From positions 1-64,000 of the forward strand of contig NZ_LSRN01000067.1 in NCBI RefSeq assembly GCF_001885615.1: a DNA stretch of 64,000 nucleotides. The letters run 5' to 3'. Position numbers and translations under genes: made by a program. This stretch comes from Alkalibacterium sp. 20 (GTDB taxonomy: Bacteria; Bacillota; Bacilli; Lactobacillales; Carnobacteriaceae_A). Every line of letters begins with the position of its first letter. The stretch's first letter is position 1. Below, in pieces: positions 9,150-18,478 of this stretch. The notes below the pieces were generated by a model. That model saw nothing but the letters and a program-made list of their open reading frames with translations. It ran no database searches and was not told where the DNA came from.

Positions 9150-10037
9150 ATGTTAAATTCATTGTATTCAGGTATTACAGGTATGAAAGGCCAGCAAACA
9201 AAAATGGACGTGATTGCTAATAATATTGCGAACGTCAATACAACGGGCTTTAAATCACAACGAGTTCGTTTCCAGGATATGATATCTCAGATGAATGTGA
9301 ATGCACAAGGACCAAACAACAACGGCCGTGGCGGAATCAATGCTCAACAAGTTGGTCTTGGAACGTCTGTCAGTTCAACAGACATGATGATGCAAGGCGG
9401 TTCGCTCCAATTCACCGGTCGTGCTTTAGATTTTGGAATTCAAAATGGCGACAATTCGTTCTTTATCGTCAGCCCAGATGGCAGCCCGGATGGCACCATG
9501 CAATACACACGTGACGGAGGTTTTTACACCGACTTTGAAGGTAACTTGACCACTTCAAACGGTTCACGAGTGATGGGAATAGCTAACACCCCACCGGCAC
9601 AAGATAACGGAAACGTAGATATGGGTATCAACGATAATCAGGCTTTACGACCATTATCAATTCCACAAACCGTAAATGGCTTTCAATTACAAGATTACAA
9701 CATTGATAATACTGGAACGATCCTAGGCACATACAGTGACGGGAATGCTTATGTTATCGGACGTGTAGCTTTAGCTAATTTTGCAAATGCAGATGGCCTG
9801 GAAAAAGCCGGTGAAAACTTGTATAATGCCTCAGCTAACTCAGGTGAACCTGTTGAAGGTGGACCAACCGATAATGGTTACGGAACGATTCGTTCAGGTT
9901 TCATGGAAATGTCAAACGTTGATTTAGCTACAGAATTTACTGAAATGATTGTAACAACGAGAGCTTATCAGGCTAATTCACGAAGCATCACAACGTCAGA
10001 CGAAATGCTGCAGGAATTAATCAATCTTAAACGATAA
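9150..10037 (+). CDS. flgE: Flagellar hook protein FlgE
   Basis: This gene encodes the hook subunit. The 295-residue protein has the N-terminal rod/hook motif ANNIANVNTTGFKSQRVRFQ (about residues 24-43) and the C-terminal motif VDLATEFTEMIVTTRAYQAN, shared by FlgE, FlgF and FlgG. Assignment as hook rather than rod comes from its place after flgD and the flagellar operon protein and before swrD. Short hook proteins of this size are normal in Firmicutes. A strong AGGAGG site precedes the ATG. The 80-base gap upstream holds a weak AAAAGT/ACTTTT hairpin with a T-run that might partially attenuate read-through. Confidence 0.9.
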   Translation: MLNSLYSGITGMKGQQTKMDVIANNIANVNTTGFKSQRVRFQDMISQMNVNAQGPNNNGRGGINAQQVGLGTSVSSTDMMMQGGSLQFTGRALDFGIQNGDNSFFIVSPDGSPDGTMQYTRDGGFYTDFEGNLTTSNGSRVMGIANTPPAQDNGNVDMGINDNQALRPLSIPQTVNGFQLQDYNIDNTGTILGTYSDGNAYVIGRVALANFANADGLEKAGENLYNASANSGEPVEGGPTDNGYGTIRSGFMEMSNVDLATEFTEMIVTTRAYQANSRSITTSDEMLQELINLKR

Positions 10038-10114
10038 TTTTTCGGATATCAGTTGAGTATGAACTAAAATCCTGCTCAGCTTTCAGCCTATTTTAGACTA
10101 GAAAGAGGTTTGCC

Positions 10115-10312
10115 ATGATTGCATTACGAACGGTTTCAGGAAAAGAATTTTATTTGAATAATGAATTAATTCTTAAAATGGAACGGGAATATGACACATT
10201 GATTACCTTAGTTGATTACAAGACCATTCGTGTCATGGAAACACCTGCAGAGATAGCGGAAAAAGTTATCGACTATAAACGAGAAATTTATCAATCATCG
10301 ACGGGAGTGTAA
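10115..10312 (+). CDS. swrD: Flagellar protein FlbD/SwrD
   Basis: This 65-residue protein matches the FlbD/SwrD family: it begins MIALRTVSGKEFYLN, followed by a GxxYxTLITLVDYKTIRVMET-like core and a short charged helix. In Bacillus subtilis the homologue SwrD raises stator-derived torque needed for swarming. Here it sits directly upstream of motA, with only 3 bases between, which fits a function with the stator. It is small but well supported by family match, an AAAGAGG site and context. Confidence 0.9.
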   Translation: MIALRTVSGKEFYLNNELILKMEREYDTLITLVDYKTIRVMETPAEIAEKVIDYKREIYQSSTGV

Positions 10313-10315
10313 ACA

Positions 10316-11125
10316 GTGAAGCGAAATTTATTACCAGCTGTTGGATTAGTGGTCGGTATCGGGTTGATCATCGGAGCAATGTCGCAGAATAGTTCATTGA
10401 TAAATTATTTTGATGCACCTTCATTGGTTATTACGTTGTTTGGATCTTTTTCAGCTATTCTTATCAGTTTTCCATTAAACACCTTGAAAAAAGTGCCAGC
10501 TTTACTCAAAAAATTGATGTTCACACCAGATGATGATCGAGTAGCTTTACTCGAGACATTAACTGCGCTAGCCAAGAAAAGTCGGACTGAAGGCATATTA
10601 GCGATTGAAGCAGACATAAAGGAGTTGGATAATTCGGTATTGGTATATGGACTGGAAATGGTTGTTGACGGGACAGATGTAAATACCATCGAAGAAATTT
10701 TAAATATCGAATTAGTTCAAACAGAAGATCGTCATTCTATCGGTCAGGAAGTTTTCTTGAAATGGGGAGAATTTGCACCTGCTTTCGGGATGATTGGAAC
10801 CTTGATAGGACTGATTGCCATGCTGGGAGATTTACAAGACCCCTCATTAATCGGTACAGGAATGGCTACGGCTTTACTTACCACGTTTTATGGAAGTTTC
10901 TTGGCTAATATGATATTTTTGCCCGTTGCCAAAAATTTGGAGATGCAAACAGCCAACGAGTTGAAAACAAATGAAATGATTATTGAGGGTATTCTTGCTT
11001 TACAAAGAGGAGATAATCCAAGGATCATTGAACAGAAATTACAAAGCTTCATGTCGAACTCTGATCAGAACGTATCATCAAAGGCGAAGAATGAAGCAGT
11101 AAATGTTGCAGAAGAATTTTCATAG
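10316..11125 (+). CDS. motA: Flagellar motor stator protein MotA/MotP type
   Basis: MotA is the four-helix stator subunit that forms the ion channel with MotB. The 269-residue protein starts at GTG 10316 and shows helices near residues 5-22, 32-50, 150-170 and 180-203, a cytoplasmic loop with charged residues between helices 2 and 3, and the signature FGMIGTLIGLIAML. Its partner gene follows after 13 bases. Because the MotB partner looks MotS-like, this may be the sodium-type subunit (MotP) rather than a proton-type MotA; sequence reading alone cannot settle that. Confidence 0.93.
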   Translation: MKRNLLPAVGLVVGIGLIIGAMSQNSSLINYFDAPSLVITLFGSFSAILISFPLNTLKKVPALLKKLMFTPDDDRVALLETLTALAKKSRTEGILAIEADIKELDNSVLVYGLEMVVDGTDVNTIEEILNIELVQTEDRHSIGQEVFLKWGEFAPAFGMIGTLIGLIAMLGDLQDPSLIGTGMATALLTTFYGSFLANMIFLPVAKNLEMQTANELKTNEMIIEGILALQRGDNPRIIEQKLQSFMSNSDQNVSSKAKNEAVNVAEEFS

Positions 11126-11138
11126 TTAGGAGAGTATC

Positions 11139-11933
11139 ATGGCTAGACAAAGAAAGAAAGCTAAACAAACAGGGGCTCCTCCTTGGATGACGACCTATTC
11201 TGACTTAATGTCTTTGCTCCTTACCTTTTTCATTTTACTCTTCTCAATGTCGGTGGTGAGTGAAGAACGCTTCAGAGAAGTCGCGGAATCTTTACGTATG
11301 GCCTTGATCGGTAGCAGCAGTGATGCAATACTTGATAACGAAGGTAATGCTCTAGAAGATTACGAGTTTGAAGAGGTAAGTGAATTCGAAGATATAGAAC
11401 CAGAAGATTTAGGGGTAGAGGAATCTATTTTAATGGAAGATACCATATCAGAAGAAGTTCATGAATTGTATCAGACCGTTACCAATTATTTAGAAATTAA
11501 AGGTATAGAATCAGATATAACGCTCTCTCGTGACCAGGAAGGTGTCTATATAGACATTCAAGAAGCGATTCTGTTTGATTCAGGGAGCGCTACTTTGAAA
11601 CCAATCGGTCGAGAAACGATTGGATCATTAGCCGGCTTGTTTGAACTTTTTGATAATGAATTAATTGTTGAAGGGTATACTGACGATATACCGATGAGTT
11701 CAAGGCGATTTCCGTCGAACTGGGAGTTGTCAGTCGAACGGGCGGTATCCGTGTTGCGGTACTTAAGTGAATCACATTCTGTAAAAGCCACTCGGTTATC
11801 TGCTAGGGGTTACGGTGAGCACCGTCCAGTCGTTCTCAATGATTCGAGAGAAAACCGGGCGCAAAACAGAAGAGTGAATATAGTAATTGTTCATGAACAT
11901 AGAAAGGAAGGCACAAATGGCTCAGAAGAATGA
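11139..11933 (+). CDS. motB: Flagellar motor stator protein MotB/MotS type
   Basis: This is the peptidoglycan-anchored stator partner of MotA. The 264-residue protein has a short basic N-terminus, one membrane helix with the ion-binding aspartate in TYSDLMSLLLTFFILLFSMS (about residues 21-40), an unusually acidic linker (about 65-115), and a C-terminal OmpA-like peptidoglycan-binding domain (FDSGSATLK, then VEGYTDDIP and NRRVNIVI). The GAPPWM and FFILLFSMS pieces resemble the sodium-type MotS of Bacillus more than proton-type MotB, so sodium use is inferred. The 3' end reaches past the fliL start, so the two genes overlap by 17 bases. Confidence 0.94.
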   Translation: MARQRKKAKQTGAPPWMTTYSDLMSLLLTFFILLFSMSVVSEERFREVAESLRMALIGSSSDAILDNEGNALEDYEFEEVSEFEDIEPEDLGVEESILMEDTISEEVHELYQTVTNYLEIKGIESDITLSRDQEGVYIDIQEAILFDSGSATLKPIGRETIGSLAGLFELFDNELIVEGYTDDIPMSSRRFPSNWELSVERAVSVLRYLSESHSVKATRLSARGYGEHRPVVLNDSRENRAQNRRVNIVIVHEHRKEGTNGSEE

Positions 11934-12417
11934 AACGAAAGGTTCTGAAATAAAAGGTTCTAAAACAAAAAAATCTAAACTACTGCTGATCAGTGTGTTG
12001 ATGTTGATATTAGTGTTTGCCGGCGTAGGTGTTGGGGTTTTCTTATTCTCGGGTCCTGAGGATGAAACAGTCATTTCTCGTTTTTTTTCAGAAGCAGAAG
12101 CGTCGGAAAGTTCGATCCCGTTGAATGAATTTTTAGTCAATCTAAACAGCGATTCAGCTAGAAGTCAATCTGTTGTAAGAATGGAGATAACGGTCACAAG
12201 TTTAAATGAAGATGCCACGGAGATTGTTAATACAGATATTGCAAAAGTTAGAGACGCCGTTATTCATACCGTTTCCAGCCAAAGCGCAGAATCATTGTAC
12301 GATGAAGCAGAGGGCCATTTCTTGATTAAAGATGAGATCAAGACGAAAATTAACCAGGCTCTAGAGGCTGAAATAGTTGAAAACGTTTATATTACGGATA
12401 TTTTATTACAAAAATAG
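11917..12417 (+). CDS. fliL: Flagellar basal body-associated protein FliL
   Basis: FliL is a membrane protein that supports stator function. ATG 11917 is chosen because AGAAAGGAAGG lies just upstream; an earlier in-frame start would lack a site. The 166-residue protein has a lysine-rich cytoplasmic N-terminus, one transmembrane helix (about residues 23-43), and an extracytoplasmic domain with the FliL pattern LNEFLVNLNSDS and TDIAKVRDAVIHTVSSQ. It lies in the motA-motB-fliL order. In Bacillus the next genes would be fliM and fliY, which are not present here. Confidence 0.93.
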   Translation: MAQKNETKGSEIKGSKTKKSKLLLISVLMLILVFAGVGVGVFLFSGPEDETVISRFFSEAEASESSIPLNEFLVNLNSDSARSQSVVRMEITVTSLNEDATEIVNTDIAKVRDAVIHTVSSQSAESLYDEAEGHFLIKDEIKTKINQALEAEIVENVYITDILLQK

Positions 12418-12434
12418 TTGAAAGGATGGAGAAA

Positions 12435-12833
12435 ATGGGATTAGCTGATATCGGACAGATGCTTCTAGCATTAGGTGCAACAGTTTTACTTGCCAACTTT
12501 TCACTTAAAAAACTGAATAAGTATTCTCATAGTACAAGTGAAGTCATCAAAGTCATTGAGCGAGTCCCAGTTTCTAAATCTTCTTCATTGAGTATTGTAC
12601 AGGTTGAATCGGAATACCTTTTGATGAGTATTTCGGAAACAAAGAGTGAAGTGATCAAAACGTTCACGCAGAAAGAAAAAGAAGCCATTCAAAAACGCTT
12701 GATTCAAAGCAGACAATCCAAGGAAATGGCAAGCAAAATTTCTCCTTACTCAAAACAAGTGATAAAAATAAAAGAAACGATTTTACATAAAGCAAAACAG
12801 TTTGAAGAACAACGTAGAGAAAGGAATACATAA
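12435..12833 (+). CDS. fliO: Flagellar biosynthesis protein FliO
   Basis: FliO helps assemble the FliP/FliQ/FliR export gate. The 132-residue protein has one N-terminal membrane helix (about residues 4-22) and a cytoplasmic region with the FliO pattern IKVIERVPVSKSSSLSIVQV and YLLMSIS, then a lysine-rich tail. ATG 12435 has AAAGG at a good distance; the ATG at 12426 overlaps that site and is less likely. The position before fliP supports the call. This gene is called fliZ in Bacillus. Confidence 0.86.
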   Translation: MGLADIGQMLLALGATVLLANFSLKKLNKYSHSTSEVIKVIERVPVSKSSSLSIVQVESEYLLMSISETKSEVIKTFTQKEKEAIQKRLIQSRQSKEMASKISPYSKQVIKIKETILHKAKQFEEQRRERNT

Positions 12834-12836
12834 AGA

Positions 12837-13502
12837 ATGACAGAGAATTTAGTCGATGCCTTATCTCTAACGGGTGAATCAGCTGAAGCCGTTAACTTAT
12901 ATCTGCTGTTATTCATGATTGCACTCGTTCCGTCTTTTCTGATATTGACGTCAAGTTTTACACGAACAATTATTGTTTTATCTTTTACGCGTAATGCACT
13001 CGGCACACAACAGAGTCCACCGAATCAGGTGCTGCTGGGTTTGGCTTTGTTTTTATCCTTATTCGTTATGAGACCTGTTTATCAGGAAGTCAACGATCAG
13101 GCTCTGCAGCCGATGCTGGCCGGAGACATTACAAGAGAAGATGCGCTTTCAAGAGCAGAAGAACCGATCAAAGGGTTTATGCTTCAACAGACACGTACAA
13201 GCGATCTGGAATTGTTTGTAGAATTAAGTGGTGAGTCATTTCCAGATGAACCGGAAGATCTATCTATATTTAATGTGATTCCGGCCTTTGCAATCAGTGA
13301 ACTGCGTACCGCCTTCACGATAGGGTTTCTCATATTCATTCCATTTTTAGTTATCGATATTGTGGTAGCGAGTATCTTGATGTCTATGGGGATGTTCATG
13401 CTCTCACCCGTCATGATATCGCTGCCGTTCAAGCTGCTGTTATTCGTTATGGTGGATGGCTGGTACTTAGTCGTCGAATCGTTAATTGAAAGTTTTTATT
13501 AG
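12837..13502 (+). CDS. fliP: Flagellar export gate protein FliP
   Basis: FliP is the core pore subunit of the export gate. The 221-residue protein contains four hydrophobic helices and the strongly conserved FliP stretches FTRTIIVLSFTRNALGTQQSP-like (about residues 42-60), IPAFAISELRTAF and the C-terminal MGMFMLSPVMISLPFKLLLF. There is no cleavable signal peptide of the proteobacterial kind. It directly follows fliO and precedes fliQ and fliR, with which it forms the 5:4:1 gate complex known for the family. Confidence 0.97.
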   Translation: MTENLVDALSLTGESAEAVNLYLLLFMIALVPSFLILTSSFTRTIIVLSFTRNALGTQQSPPNQVLLGLALFLSLFVMRPVYQEVNDQALQPMLAGDITREDALSRAEEPIKGFMLQQTRTSDLELFVELSGESFPDEPEDLSIFNVIPAFAISELRTAFTIGFLIFIPFLVIDIVVASILMSMGMFMLSPVMISLPFKLLLFVMVDGWYLVVESLIESFY

Positions 13503-13515
13503 AAAGGATCAGAGG

Positions 13516-13779
13516 ATGTCAACACAAAATGTTTTAGATGTTTTACAAGACGCATTCTTAGTATTGATACGAGTAGGAGGACCTGTTCTCATCATTGCTT
13601 TAGTCGTTGGACTTGTTATAAGTATCTTTCAGGCTACAACCCAAATTCAGGAACAGACACTAAGTTTTGTACCGAAACTCTTTTCCATACTTTTAACGTT
13701 AGTTCTGTTAGGCAACTTCATGTTGAATTCACTGATTTCGTTTACTGAGCGCATGTTTTCGATCATCGCAGGATTTTGA
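13516..13779 (+). CDS. fliQ: Flagellar export gate protein FliQ
   Basis: FliQ is a two-helix subunit of the export gate. The start is placed at ATG 13516, preceded by GAAAGGATCAGAGG; an upstream in-frame ATG at 13486 lies inside fliP. The 87-residue protein has the family layout of two membrane helices (about residues 17-40 and 52-75) joined by the loop QATTQIQEQTLSFVPKL, which is the diagnostic FliQ motif. Confidence 0.96.
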   Translation: MSTQNVLDVLQDAFLVLIRVGGPVLIIALVVGLVISIFQATTQIQEQTLSFVPKLFSILLTLVLLGNFMLNSLISFTERMFSIIAGF

Positions 13780-13783
13780 TTGA

Positions 13784-14542
13784 ATGACGGCCGATATCCA
13801 GCAATTTCTATTGATTTTAATAAGACTGACGGTTTTTATTACCGTTAGTCCCGGCTTTTCCCATAAATCTTTTCCGGCGGCCAGCAAAATAGCCCTATCC
13901 GTTGGCTTAGCCTTGCCTGTTATGGTAACTGTCAATGCATTTGATGCCGAAATATCCATGGCTTTGTTTTTGACGATAGCTGTTAAGGAAGTACTGATTG
14001 GTTTGGCGCTCGGATACATAACGTTACTCTTTTTTACAGCTTTTGAAATTGCTGGAGCATTTGTCGATTTTCAAGTCGGTTTTTCAATGGGACAAATATA
14101 CGACCCGGCTCTAGGCGTTAATGCTTCTTACTACGGTAGAGTGTATTACTGGATATCAATGATGATATTCTTCATAGCCAATATTCATCACCAGGTGATT
14201 CGAAGTTTAGTGAAATCATTTGAGTGGGCACCACTTGAACAACTATCATTCAGTCATTTCGGAATGGAAGGGATGATACATTTATTCAGTCACATGTTTG
14301 CGACGGCAGTTCAATTAGCAATTCCGCTTATTATCGTCGCTATCTTGTCTGAATTAACTTTAGCATTGATCTCACGAACCGTTCCGCAGATAAATGTATT
14401 GATATTGGGGATGCCCATGAAGATTGTCGTTAGTCTGGTCTTTATGTTTTTCTTTCTGTCCCTGCTCATGAGAAATATAGGGGATGTCTTTCCGGATATG
14501 ATTAAATACATGAACGAATGGTTATACGGGTTACAAAATTAA
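13784..14542 (+). CDS. fliR: Flagellar export gate protein FliR
   Basis: FliR completes the FliP/FliQ/FliR export gate. The 252-residue protein has about six membrane segments and family motifs including EVLIGLALGYITLLFFTAFE and a VDFQVGFSMGQIYDP stretch. It starts only 4 bases after the fliQ stop with no strong site of its own, so it probably depends on coupled translation. The next gene flhB is its partner. Confidence 0.95.
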   Translation: MTADIQQFLLILIRLTVFITVSPGFSHKSFPAASKIALSVGLALPVMVTVNAFDAEISMALFLTIAVKEVLIGLALGYITLLFFTAFEIAGAFVDFQVGFSMGQIYDPALGVNASYYGRVYYWISMMIFFIANIHHQVIRSLVKSFEWAPLEQLSFSHFGMEGMIHLFSHMFATAVQLAIPLIIVAILSELTLALISRTVPQINVLILGMPMKIVVSLVFMFFFLSLLMRNIGDVFPDMIKYMNEWLYGLQN

Positions 14543-14577
14543 CTGACTAGTCTGACTTTGAAAGGGGTGAACGTCTG

Positions 14578-15645
14578 ATGTCTGAGAAAGATGGTAAAAC
14601 AGAAAAACCCACGCCCAAGAAACTGAGAGACGCAAGGAGAAAAGGTCAAGTACCCAAGAGTCAAGATTTGTCCTCAGCCTTATCCTTTGGCTTTTTCGCG
14701 TTAAGTCTGACAGCATTAGCCTCTTATGTTTTGGAACGTTCCTTTGTTTTTTTAAGACAGTCCCTTAGGTTTGGACAAGATCCCATGTCGTCCATGCGTG
14801 AATTGTCTCAGATAGGGATGAATGCGATTATGTGGTTTATAGTTCTAGCCGCGCCCTTTTTGATCATTGCTTTTTTTACAGGCGTTGTCGGAAATCTGGT
14901 GCAGGTGGGCTTTCTCTTTACGACAGAATCGATGAAGCCAAGTTTCAGTAAAATCAACCCAGTAAGTGGCTTTAAAAATATCTTTGGTAAAAAAGCAGTT
15001 TTTGGATTAGCAAAAAATCTGATGAAACTATTCATCGTCGTTGGTTTTACCCTTTATACCTTATGGCAGTCCGCCCCTATTATTCTGCAGTCCGGGAGAA
15101 TCGGTTTGTATGCTATTTTTCCGCTTGTTATCAAGCTCGTTTCGACTCTAGCTTTCAGGTTGGCACTGTTTTTAGCAGTATTAGGTATTGCAGATTATTT
15201 CTTCCAGCGTTATGACCATAAGAAAAAGTTGATGATGTCTATGCAAGACATTAAAGATGAATATAAGGAAATGGAAGGCGATCCGCAAGTTAAGTCGCAA
15301 AGAAAAGCCCTATACAAAAACATGCTTGCAGGAAATATCAAAGATGTTTTGGAATCAACTGTCCTGATCACCAACCCGACCCACTTTGCGATAGCGATTC
15401 GCTATGATCCAAGTAAAGATCAAGTACCGGTTGTATTAGTCAAAGGTCAGGATCAGGTAGCTTTAAGAATGAAAGAAATGGCAAAAGAAGAGGCTATTCC
15501 TATTATTGAAAACAAACCTCTGGCAAGAGCCATGTATAAAATAGTCGAACCCATGGATCCAATCCCAACGGATATGTATGAAACCATTGCAGAAATCCTG
15601 GCATTGATTTTCCAAGCCGAACAGAGTAAAAAGCATAAAATCTAA
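14578..15645 (+). CDS. flhB: Flagellar export switch protein FlhB
   Basis: FlhB is the export substrate-specificity switch. The 355-residue protein has the N-terminal GKTEKPTPKKLRDARRKGQV motif, four membrane helices (between about residues 32 and 210), and a cytoplasmic domain with the autocleavage site NPTH in LITNPTHFAIAIRY (about residue 263). The cleavage motif is intact. FliK acts on this protein to switch from hook to filament export. An AAAGGGGTG site precedes the ATG. Confidence 0.97.
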   Translation: MSEKDGKTEKPTPKKLRDARRKGQVPKSQDLSSALSFGFFALSLTALASYVLERSFVFLRQSLRFGQDPMSSMRELSQIGMNAIMWFIVLAAPFLIIAFFTGVVGNLVQVGFLFTTESMKPSFSKINPVSGFKNIFGKKAVFGLAKNLMKLFIVVGFTLYTLWQSAPIILQSGRIGLYAIFPLVIKLVSTLAFRLALFLAVLGIADYFFQRYDHKKKLMMSMQDIKDEYKEMEGDPQVKSQRKALYKNMLAGNIKDVLESTVLITNPTHFAIAIRYDPSKDQVPVVLVKGQDQVALRMKEMAKEEAIPIIENKPLARAMYKIVEPMDPIPTDMYETIAEILALIFQAEQSKKHKI

Positions 15646-15667
15646 GTGAAAGGACGGGAGAGAATAA

Positions 15668-17746
15668 ATGAATAATACAGCTGCTAAAAGTAAATCAACG
15701 AACTTAGGCAATTATTTAAATATCATCATCGCATTTGTTGTTGTATCTATCATCGGTATCATTATCATTCCTATGCCGACATTTTTACTCGATTTTCTAT
15801 TAGTACTAAACATCTCATTAGCTATAACGATACTTGTCCTAACCTTGTTCACGCATTCTGTGTTGGAATTCTTGAGTTTCCCTACATTGTTGTTAGTGAC
15901 AACAATGATTCGTTTAGGTTTAAATATCAGTTCAACTCGATTAATTTTAAGTGAAGGCGATGCGGGTAGAGTCATCGATGCTTTCGGTAGCTTTGTTGCT
16001 GGAAACAACTACATTGTAGGAGCTGTCTTATTTGTTATTATCGTCATCGTTCAGATACTTGTTGTAACCAACGGATCGAGTCGTGTTGCTGAAGTTTCCG
16101 CACGTTTTACATTAGATGCGATGCCTGGTAAACAAATGGCCATTGATGCGGATTTAAATAGCGGATTGATCACAGAAGAGTCAGCGAAAACACGTCGGTC
16201 AAACCTCGAAAAAGAAGCGAATTTTTACGGAGCAATGGACGGAGCCAGTAAGTTTGTCAAAGGGGATGCCATAGCCGGTATCATTATCACCCTGATAAAC
16301 TTAGTGGGTGGGATTGCCATTCATTCCTTACAAGGTGATTACTCTGTCGGCGAAGCTTTAAGCCATTTTGGTCAATTAACTATTGGTGATGGTTTGGTCA
16401 GTCAAATCCCTTCCTTATTGATCTCGGTTGCTTCAGGTATTCTAGTCACTCGTACATCAAATGAAAAAGGTTTCGGAGACACTATTGGTGGGGAATTATT
16501 CCATACACCAGAAGTTATGTACATAGTCGCAACCATGTTATCTATTTTCGCTCTCGTTCCAGGCTTTCCATTCTTTCCTTTTATCTTGCTAGCGACCGGG
16601 TTAGTTGTGGCCGGCTACTTAGTTAACGAAAGTCAAAAAATAACCAGTCAAGAAGAAATGGATAGCCAGAGACAAGCGACCATGCAACACGAAAGTGCAC
16701 CAGTCGAGGAAACAGCGTCGCAGTTCCAAGTTGATAGAATAGCCGTTGAGTTGGGTTACGGTCTGATTCCTCTGGCAAGTGAAGAACAAGAATCTAATTT
16801 GACGAATCAGATTGCAGCTATAAGAAAACAACTGTCGTATGAAATGGGTATTCTACTTAATCCGATCCGTATCAGAGATAATCTTCAAATGAGTCAACAT
16901 GATTACGTGATCAAAATCAAAGGTAATCAGGTGGCCTCGGGGACGCTGTATCCAGATAAATTCCTAGTCGTCGAACCGGGTGGTATTGAAGACGAGATTG
17001 ACGGAATCGATGCGAAAGAACCGGCTTTTGGTCTCGATGCCTTATGGGTCAATGACCGGAACAAGGAGATTGCCGAATTAAATGATTATACCGTCGTCGA
17101 TCCACTAACGGTCTTGGTCACGCACGTAAAAGAAATCATGAAAACGAATGCGGATGAGCTTTTAGGTCGACAAGAAGTAAAAGAGCTGCTTGAAGGATTG
17201 AAAGAGGACTATAACGTGGTAATAGAAGAGTTGATTCCTGATATCCTGCAGCTTGGTGACGTGCAGAAAGTCCTGCAGCGCTTATTGCGAGAATTTGTGC
17301 CGATTACTGACTTGGTAACAATCTTGGAGACGCTTGCTGATTACGGAAATACAACAAAAGATCATGAAACCTTAACTGAATACGTAAGACAAGCACTCAA
17401 GCGTACAATCGTAAAAGAACACATTGATGACGAAGGAACCTTGAATGTCCTGGCAATTCATCCGGATGTCGAAGAACGCGTGAGCTCGAGCATTCAAAAG
17501 TCAACTCAAGGGTCCATTCCAGTCCTTCAGCCGCAAGAAGTCAATCGCTTGTTTGATAGCATCAATCAGCAGAGTTCGATATTATCAGCTCAGGGACTTC
17601 CGTTCGTCCTACTTACAGCACCGAAAATCAGACCGGCCATGAAAAATCTTTTATCATTTAATTTTCCAGAGTTAGCTGTTCTATCACTAAATGAAATTCC
17701 TAATGACAGTGCGATTGAAAGTGTCGGAACGGTAACGATGAATTAG
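15668..17746 (+). CDS. flhA: Flagellar export protein FlhA
   Basis: FlhA is the large export-gate component that receives chaperone-substrate complexes. The 692-residue protein has about eight membrane helices in the first 330 residues, including the FHIPEP-family signature TMIRLGLNISSTRLIL, and a large cytoplasmic domain. The length is normal. In Bacillus it is followed by flhF, flhG and chemotaxis genes; here fliA follows after 15 bases. Confidence 0.97.
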   Translation: MNNTAAKSKSTNLGNYLNIIIAFVVVSIIGIIIIPMPTFLLDFLLVLNISLAITILVLTLFTHSVLEFLSFPTLLLVTTMIRLGLNISSTRLILSEGDAGRVIDAFGSFVAGNNYIVGAVLFVIIVIVQILVVTNGSSRVAEVSARFTLDAMPGKQMAIDADLNSGLITEESAKTRRSNLEKEANFYGAMDGASKFVKGDAIAGIIITLINLVGGIAIHSLQGDYSVGEALSHFGQLTIGDGLVSQIPSLLISVASGILVTRTSNEKGFGDTIGGELFHTPEVMYIVATMLSIFALVPGFPFFPFILLATGLVVAGYLVNESQKITSQEEMDSQRQATMQHESAPVEETASQFQVDRIAVELGYGLIPLASEEQESNLTNQIAAIRKQLSYEMGILLNPIRIRDNLQMSQHDYVIKIKGNQVASGTLYPDKFLVVEPGGIEDEIDGIDAKEPAFGLDALWVNDRNKEIAELNDYTVVDPLTVLVTHVKEIMKTNADELLGRQEVKELLEGLKEDYNVVIEELIPDILQLGDVQKVLQRLLREFVPITDLVTILETLADYGNTTKDHETLTEYVRQALKRTIVKEHIDDEGTLNVLAIHPDVEERVSSSIQKSTQGSIPVLQPQEVNRLFDSINQQSSILSAQGLPFVLLTAPKIRPAMKNLLSFNFPELAVLSLNEIPNDSAIESVGTVTMN

Positions 17747-17761
17747 AATGGGGGGATAAAT

Positions 17762-18478
17762 GTGGAAGAGAATCAACGAAACGAAACAGTGATTCAGTAT
17801 ATGCCGTTAATTCATAAAGTTGTGCATGGTTTGAAGATAAATAATAAAGATTACGAGCATGAAGATCTAGTCAACATCGGCGTGATCGGTCTGATGAAAG
17901 CCATTGAAAAATATGATGCCTCTTTAAATGTTCCGTTTATAAATTACGCCTACATGCGGATCAAAGGCGCAATCATCGACGAGATCAGAAAAACGTCTCG
18001 AGTTTCTCGCGGTAAAATAAAAGCTGTCAACAACTATTACGACGCGATCAGTACCTTACAACAGAAATTACTTCGAACACCTACAGACAAAGAATTATGC
18101 CGACATCTCGAAATAACGGATGAAGAACTGAAAAAAGTGTATGAGACGGTTCATCAATTAGCGGACGTTTCATTGGATTCGATTTTGTTTGATGACTCCA
18201 CGAATGAAACCAATCTTATAGAAGTCATGTCGGATGAATCAGCGCCTAATACAGAAAATAGTGTGATAAAAAAAGAACAACTTAGTTATATGAAAGAAGC
18301 GATCGTTAAATTACCGGAAAGAGAACAACAGATTCTCCAGCTGATCTACTTTGAGGAATTAAGCATGAAAGAAGTGGCTTATATTTACGATATCTCAACA
18401 CCAAGAGTTTCTCAAATCCATGGGAAAGCGTTACTGAAACTGAGAGAGTATCTAGGAAGGGTGTATGACAATGATTAG
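17762..18478 (+). CDS. fliA: Flagellar sigma factor FliA/SigD (sigma-28)
   Basis: This alternative sigma factor directs RNA polymerase to late flagellar and chemotaxis promoters. The 238-residue protein has region 2 (YEHEDLVNIGVIGLMKAIEKYD and FINYAYMRIKGAIIDEIRK), region 3 (about residues 85-135) and region 4 with a helix-turn-helix (LPEREQQILQLIYFEELSMKEVAYI, then RVSQIHGKALLKLR). Translation starts at GTG 17762 behind GGGGGG. It shares its 3' end with the start of flgF. Anti-sigma gene flgM is not in this window. Confidence 0.95.
   Translation: MEENQRNETVIQYMPLIHKVVHGLKINNKDYEHEDLVNIGVIGLMKAIEKYDASLNVPFINYAYMRIKGAIIDEIRKTSRVSRGKIKAVNNYYDAISTLQQKLLRTPTDKELCRHLEITDEELKKVYETVHQLADVSLDSILFDDSTNETNLIEVMSDESAPNTENSVIKKEQLSYMKEAIVKLPEREQQILQLIYFEELSMKEVAYIYDISTPRVSQIHGKALLKLREYLGRVYDND

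Noticed and set aside
18465-18470. Upstream ATG of flgF as the main start
   Set aside because: The ribosome site is only 4 bases away from it; ATG 18471 has better spacing, though both remain possible.
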